The notes: a model not told the origin generated them from the sequence alone. 64,000 nucleotides of DNA from Massospora cicadina (GCA_022478985.1 JAKSZP010000098.1:145481-209480), one strand, 5' to 3'. Positions 11,422-22,951 are shown, numbered from the stretch's first letter. Program-made: numbers and translations.

Positions 11422-11599
11422 TGTTGCTTCCCTCCACGCTCTGGGGTATCACATTTTAAATTTTTCAACAAATCTATTTCACTTCCCCTAATCACTTTCT
11501 CACATGGATCTGCATCTGTTTGACAAACTTGGTTTCAAGTAGGTCTAGCCCTCACTAGCGTTTGATCTAACATAAATTTTGATGAGTTATTTACTCCTA

Positions 11600-11790
11600 C
11601 TGCAATCCATCCTCCCTCCCCCAAGAGGCGACATAGGTGGAATTATCCCCAAATTGAGGATAACCAATAAAAAATAAAAATTATAAAAATATATTATTTT
11701 TCTATGCGTTTTTTAAGAATCTTTTTTTCCATATTTTTATCAATCTTTTAATTTCTTTTTTTTTCCCATGGGACTTGACTTTTTTCAGTT
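11600..11790. other. AT-rich convergent spacer of B1
   Basis: After a short block shared with B2 (CCCCCAAGAGGCGACATAGG) comes an A/T-rich stretch with long T runs. It lies between the end of antisense ORF-b and the end of integrase. B2 (30475-30600) and N2 (26420-26570) have the same kind of spacer. It may hold polyadenylation signals for both convergent transcripts; this is inference. Confidence 0.45.
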
Positions 11791-11990
11791 CAGCAGTCCA
11801 TCTTATTATTTTATTCCCCAAACTGGATCCTAGGTATTCTTAGACATTAAAGTGTACTATGGTTCAGAGTCCTTTTTTGGACTTAACCATCTAGATTGGT
11901 TTAAAGTCCTTTTTGGGACTTGACCTAATCATCAGGACATAACCAACTTAATGGTTCAGCAGTCCTTTTGGAACTCTTTTTTATTATTTT
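11790..11990 (+). repeat. B1 hairpin repeat, copy flanking the integrase end
   Basis: Imperfect direct repeat of 14760-14960. It contains AACTGGATCCTAGGTAT, GGTTCAG variants and stem-loops such as AAGTCC-TTTTT-GGGACTT near 11904. Both copies lie just outside pol, and B2 has the same arrangement. Confidence 0.6.
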
Positions 11991-12039
11991 CCCCCTCAAT
12001 TCATCACTTTAAATACTTAGCATGGACTTGATTTACCAC

Positions 12040-14690
12040 TCTTCAATCCAAGAGGCTCTTGATGGAGTAGGCGTCCGTCTCTGTCTTGGCAATAATCTCA
12101 AATGGACTCAACCACAACAAATCCAACTTGTTTCTTTCAAAGCCATGTATATCACAATAGGCAATTTTTTCGCCTACTTGGTATTCTGATAAGGGGTGGT
12201 TCTTATCATCAGGCGTTTTTGCCTTGATCCTTTTCTTCAAGGTCGTATTGAGTGCTTGTGATTGCATCTCAATCAGGATATTTGACAATTGGATCAAGTA
12301 CTGCTCAGCACTCATCCCCAATGTTGGTTTCACCACTAAATATAAAATTGGCACTAAAGAGGTCTTTCTTCTGTACAGTAACTCAAACGCCATTTTTCCC
12401 ATTGCTGTATGATGACTTATGTTGTATGAAAACGTCACTGAACTGAGGTACATTCCCCATGAAGAAGTTCTTCCTGCGACCAACTTCCTCAGGATCACAG
12501 CCAGCATCCCATTAACTCGTTCACCCAGTCCCACATCTCCAGCTGGTAGGGTACAGACATGACTCCTCAGATCCACATTATCTCATTTATCTGTAGGATC
12601 ACATAAGACGTGAAATTGTCCCATTGTCACTCAGCAGGACCTGCAGGCATCCATGTCAGTACACTACTTGATCCAGGATGAACTACGCAGTATTGGTAGC
12701 ATCTAATTTTGCCAGGGCCTTCATCTTGACCCATTTTGTCAGATGATCAATTGCAACTATTATGTACTTGACTCCCTCTGTGATCATCATCAGTGGTCTC
12801 ATCACGTCGATGGACACCATATGCCAAGCAAATCCAGGGCAGACCAGTCAGTATCCAGTCATATTATTATGTGGTTTGTGCAACTGGAACTCTACACAGC
12901 AAGCCAAATAGTCCGCAACATTGTAGTTGATGGTCTCCCAGTAGTACTGGAAATTTGGTAAGTCATTTTTTTCAGGCCTCCATGTCCAATAACCTTATGA
13001 GCAGCTTGTATGATAGCTGCTCATTCTGACATCTTTGGAAATAGTAATCGCTTCCCATTGATAGTTTTGAAAACTTGTCCAACCATGGTCTCAGTGTTTT
13101 CCATTGCTTTTCAAAGTGCACCTTGGATTTCTCAGGGATCATTCCCAATTTCTCCGTTGACCATTCTCTGGAATAGCTCATCCGCCTGCTGGTATACCAT
13201 CTGGACCATTAGTAACTGCAATAAGCCATCCACATTCTGATGATAAGCCACCGCTTGGTGGACTATCTCATAATCATAAGCCTGTAACTTTAGTGCACAT
13301 TGGACCAGTCATCCTTTTGGTTCTCATAAATTGTGAAGCCAATGCAATGAGAAGTGGTCCATCACCGTTTTGAAGTGCATTCTTTGGGTGTTCACCTTAA
13401 ACTGTTTATAGGCATAAATGACTGCAAGGAATTCACGCTCAACTACAGTGTAACTCCTCTAAGCGGCTTAGATTGTCTGGCTCACACATGCCACCAGATA
13501 TTTTGTCCCCAAGTTTATCTACTTGGCTCAATATAGCGCCGATTGCCATCAATGAAGCCTCGGTTTGTATTATAAATTCTCTATTGAAATTCAGATATTT
13601 CAAAAATGGAGAATCTATCAAGTACTGGCGTAACTCATTGAAGAAATCTTAGGCTTCTTCATTCTAAACGAATCCTTTCTTTAGTCCTTCAACAGATGGA
13701 ATAGGGGCTCAACTATTCTTGCAAAATCCGAATATTTCTTCTATGGTATCTGACCATTCCAAGGAACCTTGTATATGTCAGACACTTTTTGGTACAGCAT
13801 TCGCTCTATTACCTCACTTTTCTGGGCTTGCGGCTGCAGTCCACTGGAGATGATAACGAATCCCAGATATCCCAACTCTTTCTGAAGAAGTGACACTTAC
13901 TTGGCTTGTTCTTCAGTTTGGCCGTGGATAGTCACTTGAACACTTCACAAAGTGGTGCAAATGGTCAGTAAACGCCCTACTGAACACATTTATATCGTCC
14001 AAGTAAACTAGGACGCATGACGACTTCAAGTCATTTAGTATTGCGACCATGGCTCTCTGGAACGTTGCAGGCGCAGTGCACAGACCCTGGGGCATCCTTG
14101 TTGGTTGATATAGCCCCTGCGCTGTGATAATTGCGCATTTTTCTTAGTCTTCTCTTGGCAAATCATTTTTCTGATATCTCAAATTTAGATTCATCGTGGA
14201 AATATAATTCACTTCTTCCAATCGATCTAGCACATTGTTCATTCTTGATAGTGGGTACAAATAGTTCTATGTAATCTTGTTCAACTTCTGATAATTGATC
14301 ACCACCTAATTAGAATCATTATCTTCTTCATGATAAGAATCGGACTCACCCAGAGACTTGACAATGTTACTAAAAGCCCATGCATTAATAGTTTGCTTAT
14401 TTCTTCCTCCACTACTGCTTTAAACCTTTGACCATCAAATCGGTCTCATCCTGATTGGCAAATTTTCCCCAGTATCAACCTTGTGGATCACATCTCTTGT
14501 GCATCCCAAATCATGGTCATCCCGGGAAAATACTTCCTGATACTAGTCAAACAATTTGGTCACCTCTTCTTGCTGTCCTTCCATCAGATCAGTGAGTAGC
14601 TCTTGATCAACAAATAGATTGATACTCTTGGCAACTTATGCCAGCAATCTCATTTCATCACAGGCCAAAACTCATGAACCATTAAAATTG
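12040..14690 (-). pseudogene. pol: B1 pol: RT-RNaseH-integrase
   Basis: Minus-strand relics read in order. A pre-RT linker lies near 14690-14450. The RT part has MPQGLCTAPATFQRAM and an intact VYLDDIN (14095-13913). RNase H (about 13620-13300) has F-I-I-Q-T-E-A-S followed by G-A-I-L-S-Q-V. The integrase zinc-binding and core region spans 13180-12600. The integrase C-terminal part (12576-12043) has GERVNGMLAVILRKLV, with the catalytic Glu in E-R-V-N, then YQVGEKIAYCDIHGFER and WLSPFEIIAKT, a GPY/F-like module. No chromodomain follows. Stops and indels break the frame. Bases 12618-13369 are nearly identical to B2. Confidence 0.8.
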
Positions 14691-14759
14691 ATATTTCATA
14701 TTGCATATTTATCTATTTTTTGTATTTTTTTGAAATGGAACTTTTACCCTCTACATTAA

Positions 14760-14960
14760 TGTTCTGAGGTCTTCTTTTCCCCTTCATCCAAAATGGTTCC
14801 TAGGTATACTCCGACTACCAGTTTTCTTGGTTCAATTCTTATTCTCTTAAGATTTAACCATCTATTTGGTTCAGTGGTCCTCTTTTAGGACTTAACAAAA
14901 TTATATGGACATATCCATTTTAATGGTTCAGTGGTCCTCTGGGAAAATTGCCTTTACTTC
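14760..14960 (+). repeat. B1 hairpin repeat, copy between gag and RT
   Basis: Direct-repeat partner of 11790-11990. It contains the stem-loop GTCC-TCTTTTA-GGAC near 14877 and two GGTTCAGTGGTCCTC words. It occupies the place where a protease would be expected. Between 14960 and 15100 I see nothing assignable. Confidence 0.6.
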
Positions 14961-15099
14961 TCTTAGGTCCAATACTTCCAATTTTTTAGTATTGACCTTC
15001 TTCATTATATGACCAGCAGTGCTGTTTCTTAACGTAAAGGTAACACTTGCTGACTTTGGCAATATTCTTGAATGTTTTCATTCATTAGGCCTTCAATCC

Positions 15100-15871
15100 T
15101 TACTTGTCATTAGGTCAACAGGTCCTAATTCAGTTCATAATTTAAAAATGATGCCCAAGTCTTTGTATCTCTCATAATTGTGAATTTCTCATTAGTCAAC
15201 AGTTCCGTTTGATTATTCTGATCATTTTTCTCCTAAAAACGATTTTTGGCACTCAAGGCCATCCAAAACGTTGGAAATAAATCCACTGGTGGACTCTGGA
15301 AACAATCCCTTACTCACACAGATTGGTTTAGCCTCATTAGCTTCATCCAATTTTACCTTAAATTGATGATGAACTCATCTCCAGCAATTTATGATAATTG
15401 ATTGAGTGTTATTGAGTCAAACGATTCTCTCAGTATTTTGGATCAATCGTTTCCTGTTTTTGACCTCATACTCTTGATTGGTAATGTAATTTAATATTCT
15501 TAAATTATTGCCTCCCGTTTCAATTTCAACAAATGTCTCATCTAGTGTCTCTTCTAACACCTCGCTCCTCAGGACTATTTAAAATGGACTCAAATTCAAC
15601 CCAAGTTGGCCCTGCTGATCATCCTCATCTTAGGTAGATGTCAGGTGGAACAGGTTTTCTTGCAGAACTAGACAGTTACATATCTAGGCTGCAAGTCCTT
15701 TTCTGGAATCTTGAGTATCTTCATTGATAGGCTTCACTAGTAGCTCCACATCTGAGCTGGAGAAACTTGAACGTGATCCACTTCATGCTCAACCTTCAAT
15801 GATGTTACTTTCCCTAATGACTTATTGCCAGAATTGGAAACATTTTCATATGACATCATGTCCTAATATCT
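15100..15871 (-). pseudogene. gag: B1 gag N-terminal relic
   Basis: A minus-strand frame begins at about 15865 with MMSYENVSNSGNKSLGKVTS. It is matched by MMPYEDVSNSGNKLLGKVTS in B2, followed by V-D-H-V-Q, which shows it was coding. It starts about 40 bp after the LTR/PBS, as gag should. Stops accumulate after about 40 codons, and only patches such as K-G-x-F-P then D-G-L-E/A-L-S remain alignable with B2 further on. No capsid homology to the other elements was recognised. Confidence 0.5.
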
Positions 15872-15905
15872 TCTACTCAAGTACACCCCTTTAGAGAGCA
15901 CTAAT

Positions 15906-17012
15906 TGTTAAACTTATAGGTTTTCTGATTATTCTCGACTAATAACCACTTTATGTGTATCAATTGCACAGGTTTCTTGTAAAATTCTCCGCGTTGTATG
16001 ATAGTGAAATGTATTTGTTTGATGATAGTATGGAGACTATTATCCATAGTTGAATAAAGTACTAGAATTTGGCCCAACACTTGGCCAGTATTTTCTCTCA
16101 AAATACTTAGGATGTTTTTAATAGGATTTATTCCTGGTACCACCTAACTCGATCCATGCTTAGATCCCTGTTTACAGTTTCTCTCTAATGACACACAGTT
16201 GGCAGAAATCCATTATTTAATTCAGCTTCTCTTCTCTGAATCCACACTCAAATCCTTACTCTTTATCCTAAGTAGTCTCCTAAATAGAGCACACAGCAAT
16301 AATTTCCTTGAGAAAGAATAGAACTTAAAAAAATTCTGAAAAAGTATTCTATAAAGTGTCCTTTTTTATATTTGAATTCTTAGGGGAATGTATAATGGGA
16401 TTTTGGTGCCCAACCTCAGTTGGAACCTCCTCGATGAAATGGCAGCCGTTGCCATTGAATTACCCATACTTGTCTCAGCAGCAGTGGTCTTCCACATCCT
16501 GCCTAGGATTTCGTCATTGGACATCCTCAAGACCTAAAATGGAAAGAGTCAGAAAATGTGTCCCTAACATTTTCCTCTCAATCCCAGCGAACTAACCATA
16601 TTTGTCAAGTGACCAGCTTAGGCAATGGGACTTGTTACCCATTAAAGCAGGTCGCAAACCAACTGATCAATTTGCCAGTTGCAGGCGGCACCACTCACCT
16701 TTCAACTTGATCCTTAAATTCCCAATCAGTTGGTGATGAAAACTAACTGATCCTAATTGGTACACCTGATAGTTAATCAAAAATCAACTATCAGATGCCC
16801 CTTTTTGTCAGCAACTCTTCCCAATGAAATCTTAAGCATTCATTCAGATCAATCTATGAAGGATTTAACCCAGGCTAACAACCTAAAATCCCCCAAACAT
16901 TGTTACCCCAAAGTCAGGGTCAATCCATATCCAATTTACTTCGCTTTAGGAAATTAACCCCTAGCAATCCCTGGTAAACTAGTCAGCTGGGAAGATGGGC
17001 AGAATTCCAACA
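15906..17012 (-). repeat. B1 right LTR (5' LTR in minus sense)
   Basis: Starts TGTTAAACTTATAGG and ends CCAACA at 17012. The adjacent minus-strand PBS-like site reads TTAGTGCTCTC, one change away from the TGGTGCTC seen in B2, N1 and N3. Confidence 0.85.
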
Positions 17013-17702
17013 AGTTCTTCTCAATTTTTGCATTGGGGTACAGAAAACAAGGTAATCGGAAGATTTTAAGCACTCACTCCATTGCAGAAAGTTACCTCAC
17101 CCATAGGCGCCAGGGCAGGGGTAGGCGCAACAACAGGTCAATGGAACACTGATACATCTTCTGTCACCAAAACACATACCCTAGAAGCTTGGTTTGGACC
17201 AGGACTCTGTGCAAATGACAATGGGCACAACAATCAGTTATTCAACAACCCCTTTAAACTTCTCTGGTAAAATCTTTTATCAAACCCATCACTCTGCTTG
17301 ACGCCCTATGGAGCATAGCACTAATGGAGGCTGCCGTCATGAGCATGTGATCCAATGACCTCAAATGTGTGTCACAGGTGGCATGATTAGCAGACACAGG
17401 ATTACAACAGCGTGAAATACTGCTGCGATTAAATCCAACCGGAGACCAATTCCAGGTTTTTGATTGTGGAAAACTTCTATGAACGGAGCCAAATCAGATG
17501 CCTCAGCGCCCAGGGAAAACTGGATCAGGGGAGCTGATTGCGCCACCAGATTCACAACTGATGATATCAGTGTAATTAGTGGGTAAAAATCCCACTTGAT
17601 TGGCTGATCATAAGACTCCGCGCACCCATCAGAAAGTTCACCTTCTACAACGTCTAACAAAGCCACGTTACGTTGCACATCTATTAGAGAAGCTGAAGCC
17701 AT
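17013..17702 (-). pseudogene. gag: chromovirus A gag (N-terminal part)
   Basis: A 113-codon minus-strand ORF starts at 17702 (MASASLIDVQRNVALL) and runs to 17361. It is followed by degraded sequence to 17013, where B1 interrupts. Across the B1 insertion the frame leads toward the protease at 8722. The ORF sits about 250 bases downstream of LTR A, as expected for gag. I see no zinc knuckle; it would lie near the B1 junction. Identification rests on position more than on motif. Confidence 0.5.
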
Positions 17703-17955
17703 AGTGTTAGCTGAAAATCACACTTGCATGTAAGCAAGGGTGTCCGCACCTGATAAGCAATCTCCACAGATGGGACGGATGAGCCCACCCCTTAAGGGTG
17801 GGATGAGACTAGGACTGGAATCTTTGGGATGAAATACTCAATCAGGAGCTCTCCCACCACCACGCGGGACACCCAATAAATGCGCCAACTGACTACATGA
17901 ACAACACAAGACTGAGCACAACTTCAGGTTCATGTGGTAAACCAAACCACTGCAT

Positions 17956-18602
17956 TACTAAAGTTGCAATTGTTCTTAGGCGTCATTATACAACTTTACA
18001 GGCCGGAACTTTTTATATAATAAACTAGGGGCTATATAGAGACAGTAGCACTAAGGACAGATGACAAAAGATCTTCAAACGCTTTTATAAAACAGCTAAA
18101 TTTAGCTAGGTGAAAGGAAGGGTTTTCAATTTACCGTTCCCATCATAATAACTTTACACACAGTATATTGTCAAGCAGCGCATAGCTATTCCAGAAAAAT
18201 GGTAGACATCATTGTCTTGATATGTTTGGTGTTAAAACCATTAATGACTGATTTACGCCGGCAGGGCAAGGGAGAAAATAGATATAATAAATAAGAAGGA
18301 TTTGATTAATGACGCCGTATAGTCTCATAAATTGATAGCAAGTGATGGGGAGGATATTGTCATCGGGTTATAAGGCTTTGAAACTCAATATCTAATTGGC
18401 TTACATATAGAGTGTGGGCCATAGGCAAGGTATTCCGCCTTAACTTAATTTGATGGATTACCAGTGACAATGAGCCAATCCGTCATAACTTAATTTAACA
18501 GATTACTCTCAGTGTAAAACCTCAAGGAATCGTAATCTTGGTCTTAGATACAAATATAAACAAATTAAAACATTTTTATGTTTTGTAAGACCAAATCAAA
18601 AC
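17956..18602 (-). repeat. LTR A (5' LTR of chromovirus A)
   Basis: About 647 bp that aligns along its length with LTR C (55619-57116, without its insertion) and LTR D (59506-60193). Shared anchors are CTTAGGCGTCA at the left, ATAATAAACTAGGG, CATCATAATAACTTTACACA and AACTTAATTTAACAGATTAC. Both ends are mutated, so the boundaries are good to about 10 bp. In minus sense it is followed by the gag of A. Confidence 0.75.
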
Positions 18603-18639
18603 GTTTCCCAAGACTTGACCAAACATTCCAGTACAAAAT

Positions 18640-19780
18640 GAGCGGGGCTAGATAGTGATTAGAGAGATGGGCCGCTAGGCCAGGCAGCACATAAACATAA
18701 GCAATGATTTGATGTAATTGATGTGTACCAGGTAAGAGCAAGTGTTTTCTAAAGGCACCTTGATTTCTCCCTGGTGGGGGTAAACCTCACCAGAGGCAAC
18801 AACGAGATCCTTTTAGTATTGGCGGATTGTCAGGAAGAATAGCCCATATATCCTTCAGGAAGTTGCAGAGTAAATATCCATTCCAATGAGGGCCTGATAC
18901 CTAGGTTTAAATATATGCTTTTTTCCAGCTCAGGATGGGATCCTGTTGGACTTCACAATCTGTTGTGGTAGATTTAAGGTGTTTTTCCCATATTTACATT
19001 ATTCAATGGGAATAATTCCCTCATTATACTCAACTTTCACGGCTAAGGAAGGTTGTGATGTGGACTCAAGCTGAGCGATGTATTTAGCTTCTGCTGTCAC
19101 TGGAAGGCGCGTTGGCACATTATGCACAGTATCCGCTCAGCTATAATCCCCATCTGACAAACAATCTTTCATAGCTTCATCTGACATTGTATCACAAACT
19201 CAATGGAATCATCCATGAGCTCTAAAACTACACCTATCAGCCTTGACTTATCATTGACGGAATCCCAATTAAAGTAAAAGGGGACATATTTTCCTTCTAC
19301 CTCCAGATTATAGTCTTTGAACTTGGCTTTCAGCCCATAATTCTAATATAAGAGGTTCTAATAAGCAACTTGTAATTACTGTGAGGTAAAACGATGGCTG
19401 GGGCAGACAATACTTTCATACCAACCCTTAACAGCAAGGAGCTATATGATCCTTAGGAAGTATTAGCATTATGGCACACAATACCATATTCTTTGCAGTG
19501 GTCAATATCGTGTTCAGTCTTCAATCTCTTTACTATTTTATGAGAGATGATGTTGATGGGGGCTCCACAGTCCACGATTGCCCAAACTGGTAAATTTTAC
19601 ATGCTAATATCCACGTAAGGACCCCCAGCATGATTATCAGGGCTGGTGAGTGCATGAATATCAAGTATTTTTCTTGACTTAAGTAGTCAAATACATTGGT
19701 CTTCTTGGGCCGCAAATCCATAACAACCTCAGCAGTTATATTCATATAGGATGTCTCCCTGATGAAGTGTTGTTTCATTA
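18640..19780 (-). pseudogene. Remnant C protease and pre-RT linker
   Basis: In minus sense a frame contains AIVDCGAPINIISHKIVK (near 19590-19520), then H-D-I-D-H-C-K-E-Y-G and APAIVLPHSNYKLLIRT. This is a retropepsin with D-C-G in place of D-S/T-G. It is the same type as those in N3 (40700-40970), N2 (46690-46930) and N1 (22676-22951). The following linker (F-K-D-Y-N-L then V-P-F-Y-F-N-W-D) matches the N3 linker and runs to about 18640, where LTR A begins. RT is missing. The upstream part (19780-19600) reads MKQHFIRETSYMNITAEVV and should be the spacer after the nucleocapsid. Confidence 0.65.
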
Positions 19781-19919
19781 TGATTAGGTCATTTGCTGGA
19801 ATTATTGAAGTGTCAGCAGTTTTAGAATATCCTGATGTTAATCTGCCTAATCTTTTCCCAAGTCCTATTTGGTGGTCATGGTATGTAAATGAATACCAGA
19901 CTCTTTTTCAGAGGTCTTA

Positions 19920-20378
19920 AAATTTTGAGCGCCGTAAGTAAGGGCGTAACGCTGGAGGTAATTTACCATTTTGGTGATGGTAGTAATGGAATTGAAACTA
20001 GTAAAATAGCTCAATACAATTATTTGTGGGGCTCACAGGCATAGAAAGCGATTTGAGAATCATATTGTCTCAGAACCTGGGCCCCATACAATACTTGAGC
20101 CTCATAGTAAAGGCAAATAATGAAGGTCAAAATTCTATACCTGGTTTAAAGTCAATGGCTAGAAAAGCAGTTTTCTGGCTTATCATCAGTTCAGACTCAC
20201 TAAACTCATCAAAATAGTGTTTTTTGCGTTAAGGTAAGACAAGTTGACTAATTTTTTTGGCAGTACCAATATTAGGCTATAAGGATCCAGCAAGTTCATC
20301 AACGTATCCAATTTGGTCTGGTAATAAGTATCTCCCAATGTGATTTCAAACAATCATATGAATGTGTAAATATTTCCT
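19920..20378 (-). pseudogene. Remnant C gag capsid, distal part
   Basis: The minus strand encodes K-P-G-I-E-F-L-T-F then Y-Y-E-A-Q-V-L-Y-G-A-Q-V-L. It matches fragment H (1818-2330) and the capsid of N3. It ends abruptly at 20378 where N1 begins; the rest of this gag is at 52905-53293 and 55364-55618. Removing N1 joins the two parts in the order seen uninterrupted in fragment H. Confidence 0.7.
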
Positions 20379-21110
20379 TGTTGGACAATTACAAGTTCAA
20401 TGTATCAAAAAGAGTGGTTTGGAGGTAAATGATGAAAAGATCTGTCAAAAGACCCTGGTCAATTCACAGTGGAACCCCTTATATTGGGGTATCTATTCTA
20501 TTAATATTTGTGCAAATAAAATGAGTCTGGATGGTCAGATTGCACCAAATTGTTGGCCAAGTCTTGGAAGTTCATTGGAGGCTCCTCATCAGGCCACTTA
20601 TAAATTTAGTATAGCCTACACCGCGGAGACTGGCCTTTTTTATAGGGCCAGAGGGGGTCCAACAAGTTGTAAATCATTCAGCCCACATATTGGGAAAATA
20701 TATCAAACCTTACCACACAAATCTATTATACCTGCCTTCCATCGGCCATCCCGTCAAAGAAAAATGAGTTTGAACGATCTGATTGGTCCACAGCTCTTAT
20801 AATCTAATTCAGATTCACATAGCTTATAATGAATTTTTCATCTGACTCACTTCGAGCTTCAAAGCAATTCAAATACACAGCATACCAATATTGGGAGGGT
20901 TCTTTTTCACTCCCTTCACCACCTCTAGTAAATATACAAAACCCAGCTTTTTTAGTTTTATTAGTGGCTTATTAATTTTAGTTTATGTGGGGTAAAATCC
21001 CTAAAGTAATTACTCTAGCAGCTACTGTTACTAAACTCTCATCACTGCTAAATTGTTAGAACCTGGGGACAACAAGCACCAGCGAGCAAAACACTGCCCA
21101 GATTCCAACA
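20379..21110 (+). repeat. N1 5' LTR
   Basis: Aligns along its length with 52168-52899 (anchors CCCCTTATATTGGGGTA, CAGAGGGGGTCCAACAAG, CCCAATATTGGGAGGGTTC). Ends in CCAACA before the primer-binding site. It includes CCCCTTATATTGGGG, a GC/AT palindrome near 20475 present in both LTRs. Confidence 0.85.
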
Positions 21111-21112
21111 AG

Positions 21113-21131
21113 TGGTGCTCACTACAAGGGC
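21113..21131 (+). other. N1 primer-binding site
   Basis: TGGTGCTCACTACAAGGGC lies two bases after the LTR. It begins with TGG, as required for pairing with a tRNA CCA end. The same start is found beside the LTRs of N3 (plus), B2 (minus), C and D (minus). I cannot say which tRNA it matches. Confidence 0.65.
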
Positions 21132-21229
21132 ACCTGTACACCACACTCTTTCACCTAAAATGGGGGGCGGTCAAGTGAGCAATCCCCCTTCCCCTCCTTA
21201 ATATTATAACTCAATAATAGTTGTTCTTG

Positions 21230-22640
21230 TAAAACAACTAGCCAGCGCCTTATCACGACTCAAGAAGCTTGAGCAGAGCCCCTCTCTAGCTTCTCCTGAA
21301 GCTTCTGCTGTTGTTTCTGCTTTCAATTGGCGTGCCCTTGTCTCCTTTAAACCCCATTTAAAGATAGTTTATCCCAGGTGAAGGCAGCATCACTTCGTTT
21401 CTATATGTTTATGAATCTTCCATGGATGGCACAATGGATCATAAAAAAATCAAGCACATCCTCCCTTGCTTAAGTTGCATGGTGCAAGAGATTATGGTTC
21501 CCAGAATGGCCAACCTCAGCACCTGGGAGGAGGTTAAACAAGCTCTTATAAAAGAATTCAGCTCCACCCAGAGTTTACAAAGGCAAAAACAGATCTTCAT
21601 GTGCATTAGTCTGCAAGAGGGAGAACCAATTTTCTTTTTGTTGAGCGATTCTATAGTAAAGCTCAACCTCTACTGCTTGCAAAAATGCTAACACTGGATA
21701 ATGCCGTTGTGGATATCTTGCCCAGAATAGAATCCAATCCCTCCTTGGTAATGTATACCATTTAAGTCAAGCGCTCTTTCTTCATGTACTCGATATCAAG
21801 GAGGCCTTTCTTACGGTGGTTAAAATGTATGAATTGACCCTACGCAAGGAGCTCTAAGGCCAGCATTTACTTCAACCCCTTTAGCCTCTTTTACGGCTGC
21901 TTCCTCTTAGAACCCTGCTCCTGTAGAGCTGGCGCCACTCAATGCTTCTCCATACCATGAAGATAGCCAGAGGATAATGGTAGTGACGGGTCAGTGCTAC
22001 CCTCCGTCTTCAGCTCAAAAAAGCCAGTTGGTAAATGCTGTCATCCCTTTGCCTTGCCCTCCTCCTTCTTCAGAGCGAACTTCTATGGTGGATCAATTGT
22101 AACATCCCGCCAAGCCGCTGTCTCTACCCTCTTCATATTCTCCTTGGGTTGGCCCTTGTTCAAAACCTGAGGCCATGGGGAAAGCCAAACCTGCTACTTC
22201 AAAGGCTATAATCAAAGCCGTTACAATCTTAACGCCTCCTCAAAAGGTTAACAAGGTGGATGAAAACCCCAGGGCCTACCCTGCAATAAGGGAAGCCCTG
22301 AGCCTACCTTACATCCTACAGGCTCCTTTACATGCATTAATAACCCCTCTGATGATGAATTTGATGGGGTTTGTGAAGATGTCGGTTACTCTATATTGGG
22401 AGCTCCCATTAAGGTGGAGGTACCTGACAAACTAAACCCGGAAAGGGTGCACACAGCTAGGACACCCCATCAAATCTATCTCCGTCAAGTGTTGAGGGGT
22501 TTTGAGATTATTGACACTTCCAGTGTTGCCTACCATCTCATTGCTCCGCTGATCCAATCCACTCAATGTGTTCATACCCTGCAGTCTATCTAGGAAAAGT
22601 ACCCTGAAACTGCCAAACAACTTGCCTCTACTCTCCAGCT
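21230..22640 (+). pseudogene. gag: N1 gag
   Basis: Plus-strand coding relic. An 89-codon frame (21422-21691) has W-E-E-V-K-Q-A-L-I-K-E-F, then Q-R-Q-K-Q-I-F and L-Q-E-G-E-P-I. This is the classic pattern of gypsy capsids (a W..F...F block followed by L-x-x-G-E). A possible coiled start lies near 21235-21330 (L-S-R-L-K-K-L-E). The remainder to 22640 is frameshifted and serine/proline-rich. No intact zinc knuckle was found. Confidence 0.65.
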
Positions 22641-22649
22641 AAAAAAGGT

Positions 22650-22951
22650 CTTACTCTTTCCCCCAACTTGGGTAGATGTTAAGAAAAGTGGAGTTCATAT
22701 TCAACGGAGTACAGTTCACAGCTAGCTTGGACATTGGATCCCCTGTGAACGTTGTGTCATCTAAACTCATGAAAAAGGTTAAGTTAGCCCCTGACCTTGA
22801 CTACACCCAAGAGTTTGTTACTTCCAGTCCCTCCAACATGTGTGCTATTGATGCCTACTCTTCTTTGCCCATCCTTTTTGAAAAGCACATATTGTCAGCC
22901 CCAGCGGTGGCTTTGGCTAATAACACCTATGATCTAATCATTGATACATAG
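22650..22951 (+). pseudogene. N1 retropepsin
   Basis: The frame 22676-22951 contains ASLDIGSPVNVVSSKLMKKV, then K-L-A-P-D-L-D-Y and A-P-A-V-A-L-A-N-N-T-Y-D-L-I-I-D-T. The catalytic Asp is kept but the next residue is Ile rather than Ser/Thr (D-I-G). It would have cleaved Gag-Pol. The frame ends at a TAG right after the domain; relics of the linker toward RT continue to about 23620. Confidence 0.75.

Larger units (their letters stand above)
8813..17012 (-). mobile_element. Element B1: gypsy element with antisense ORFs
   Basis: Full-length element of about 8.2 kb with two 1107-bp LTRs and a 5-bp target duplication (AGTAC at 8808-8812, AGTTC at 17013-17017). Minus is the sense strand. The primer-binding-like site abuts the right LTR, a purine tract on the minus strand abuts the left LTR, and gag-pol reads leftward. 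In minus sense the order is 5' LTR, gag N-terminus, hairpin repeat, RT-RNaseH-IN, hairpin repeat, two plus-strand ORF relics, 3' LTR. The LTR pair shares features absent from B2, for example a TGTATT-GTTTGAT stretch near 8915 and 16010, which supports pairing. No protease or zinc knuckle was recognised. Confidence 0.85.
2399..18602 (-). mobile_element. Ty3/gypsy chromovirus A (minus-sense, interrupted by B1)
   Basis: In minus sense the order is LTR (18602-17956), gag (17702-17013), then B1 (17012-8813), then protease, RT, RNase H, integrase and chromodomain (8812 to about 5240), and a 3' region to 2399. B1 is flanked by AGTAC (8808-8812) and AGTTC (17013-17017), a mutated 5-bp target duplication. 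The sequence reads coherently when the flanks are put side by side, so gag and protease are one element. The 3' LTR is missing on the left. A chromodomain after integrase is the hallmark of chromoviruses, which use it to target heterochromatin. Coding is broken throughout, although the RT keeps its YIDD motif. Confidence 0.7.

Noticed and set aside
12743..13240. Plus-strand ORFs identical in B1 and B2 (12743-12961, 13010-13240)
   Set aside because: They lie opposite integrase inside the gene-conversion tract; identity reflects DNA conversion, not coding on plus.
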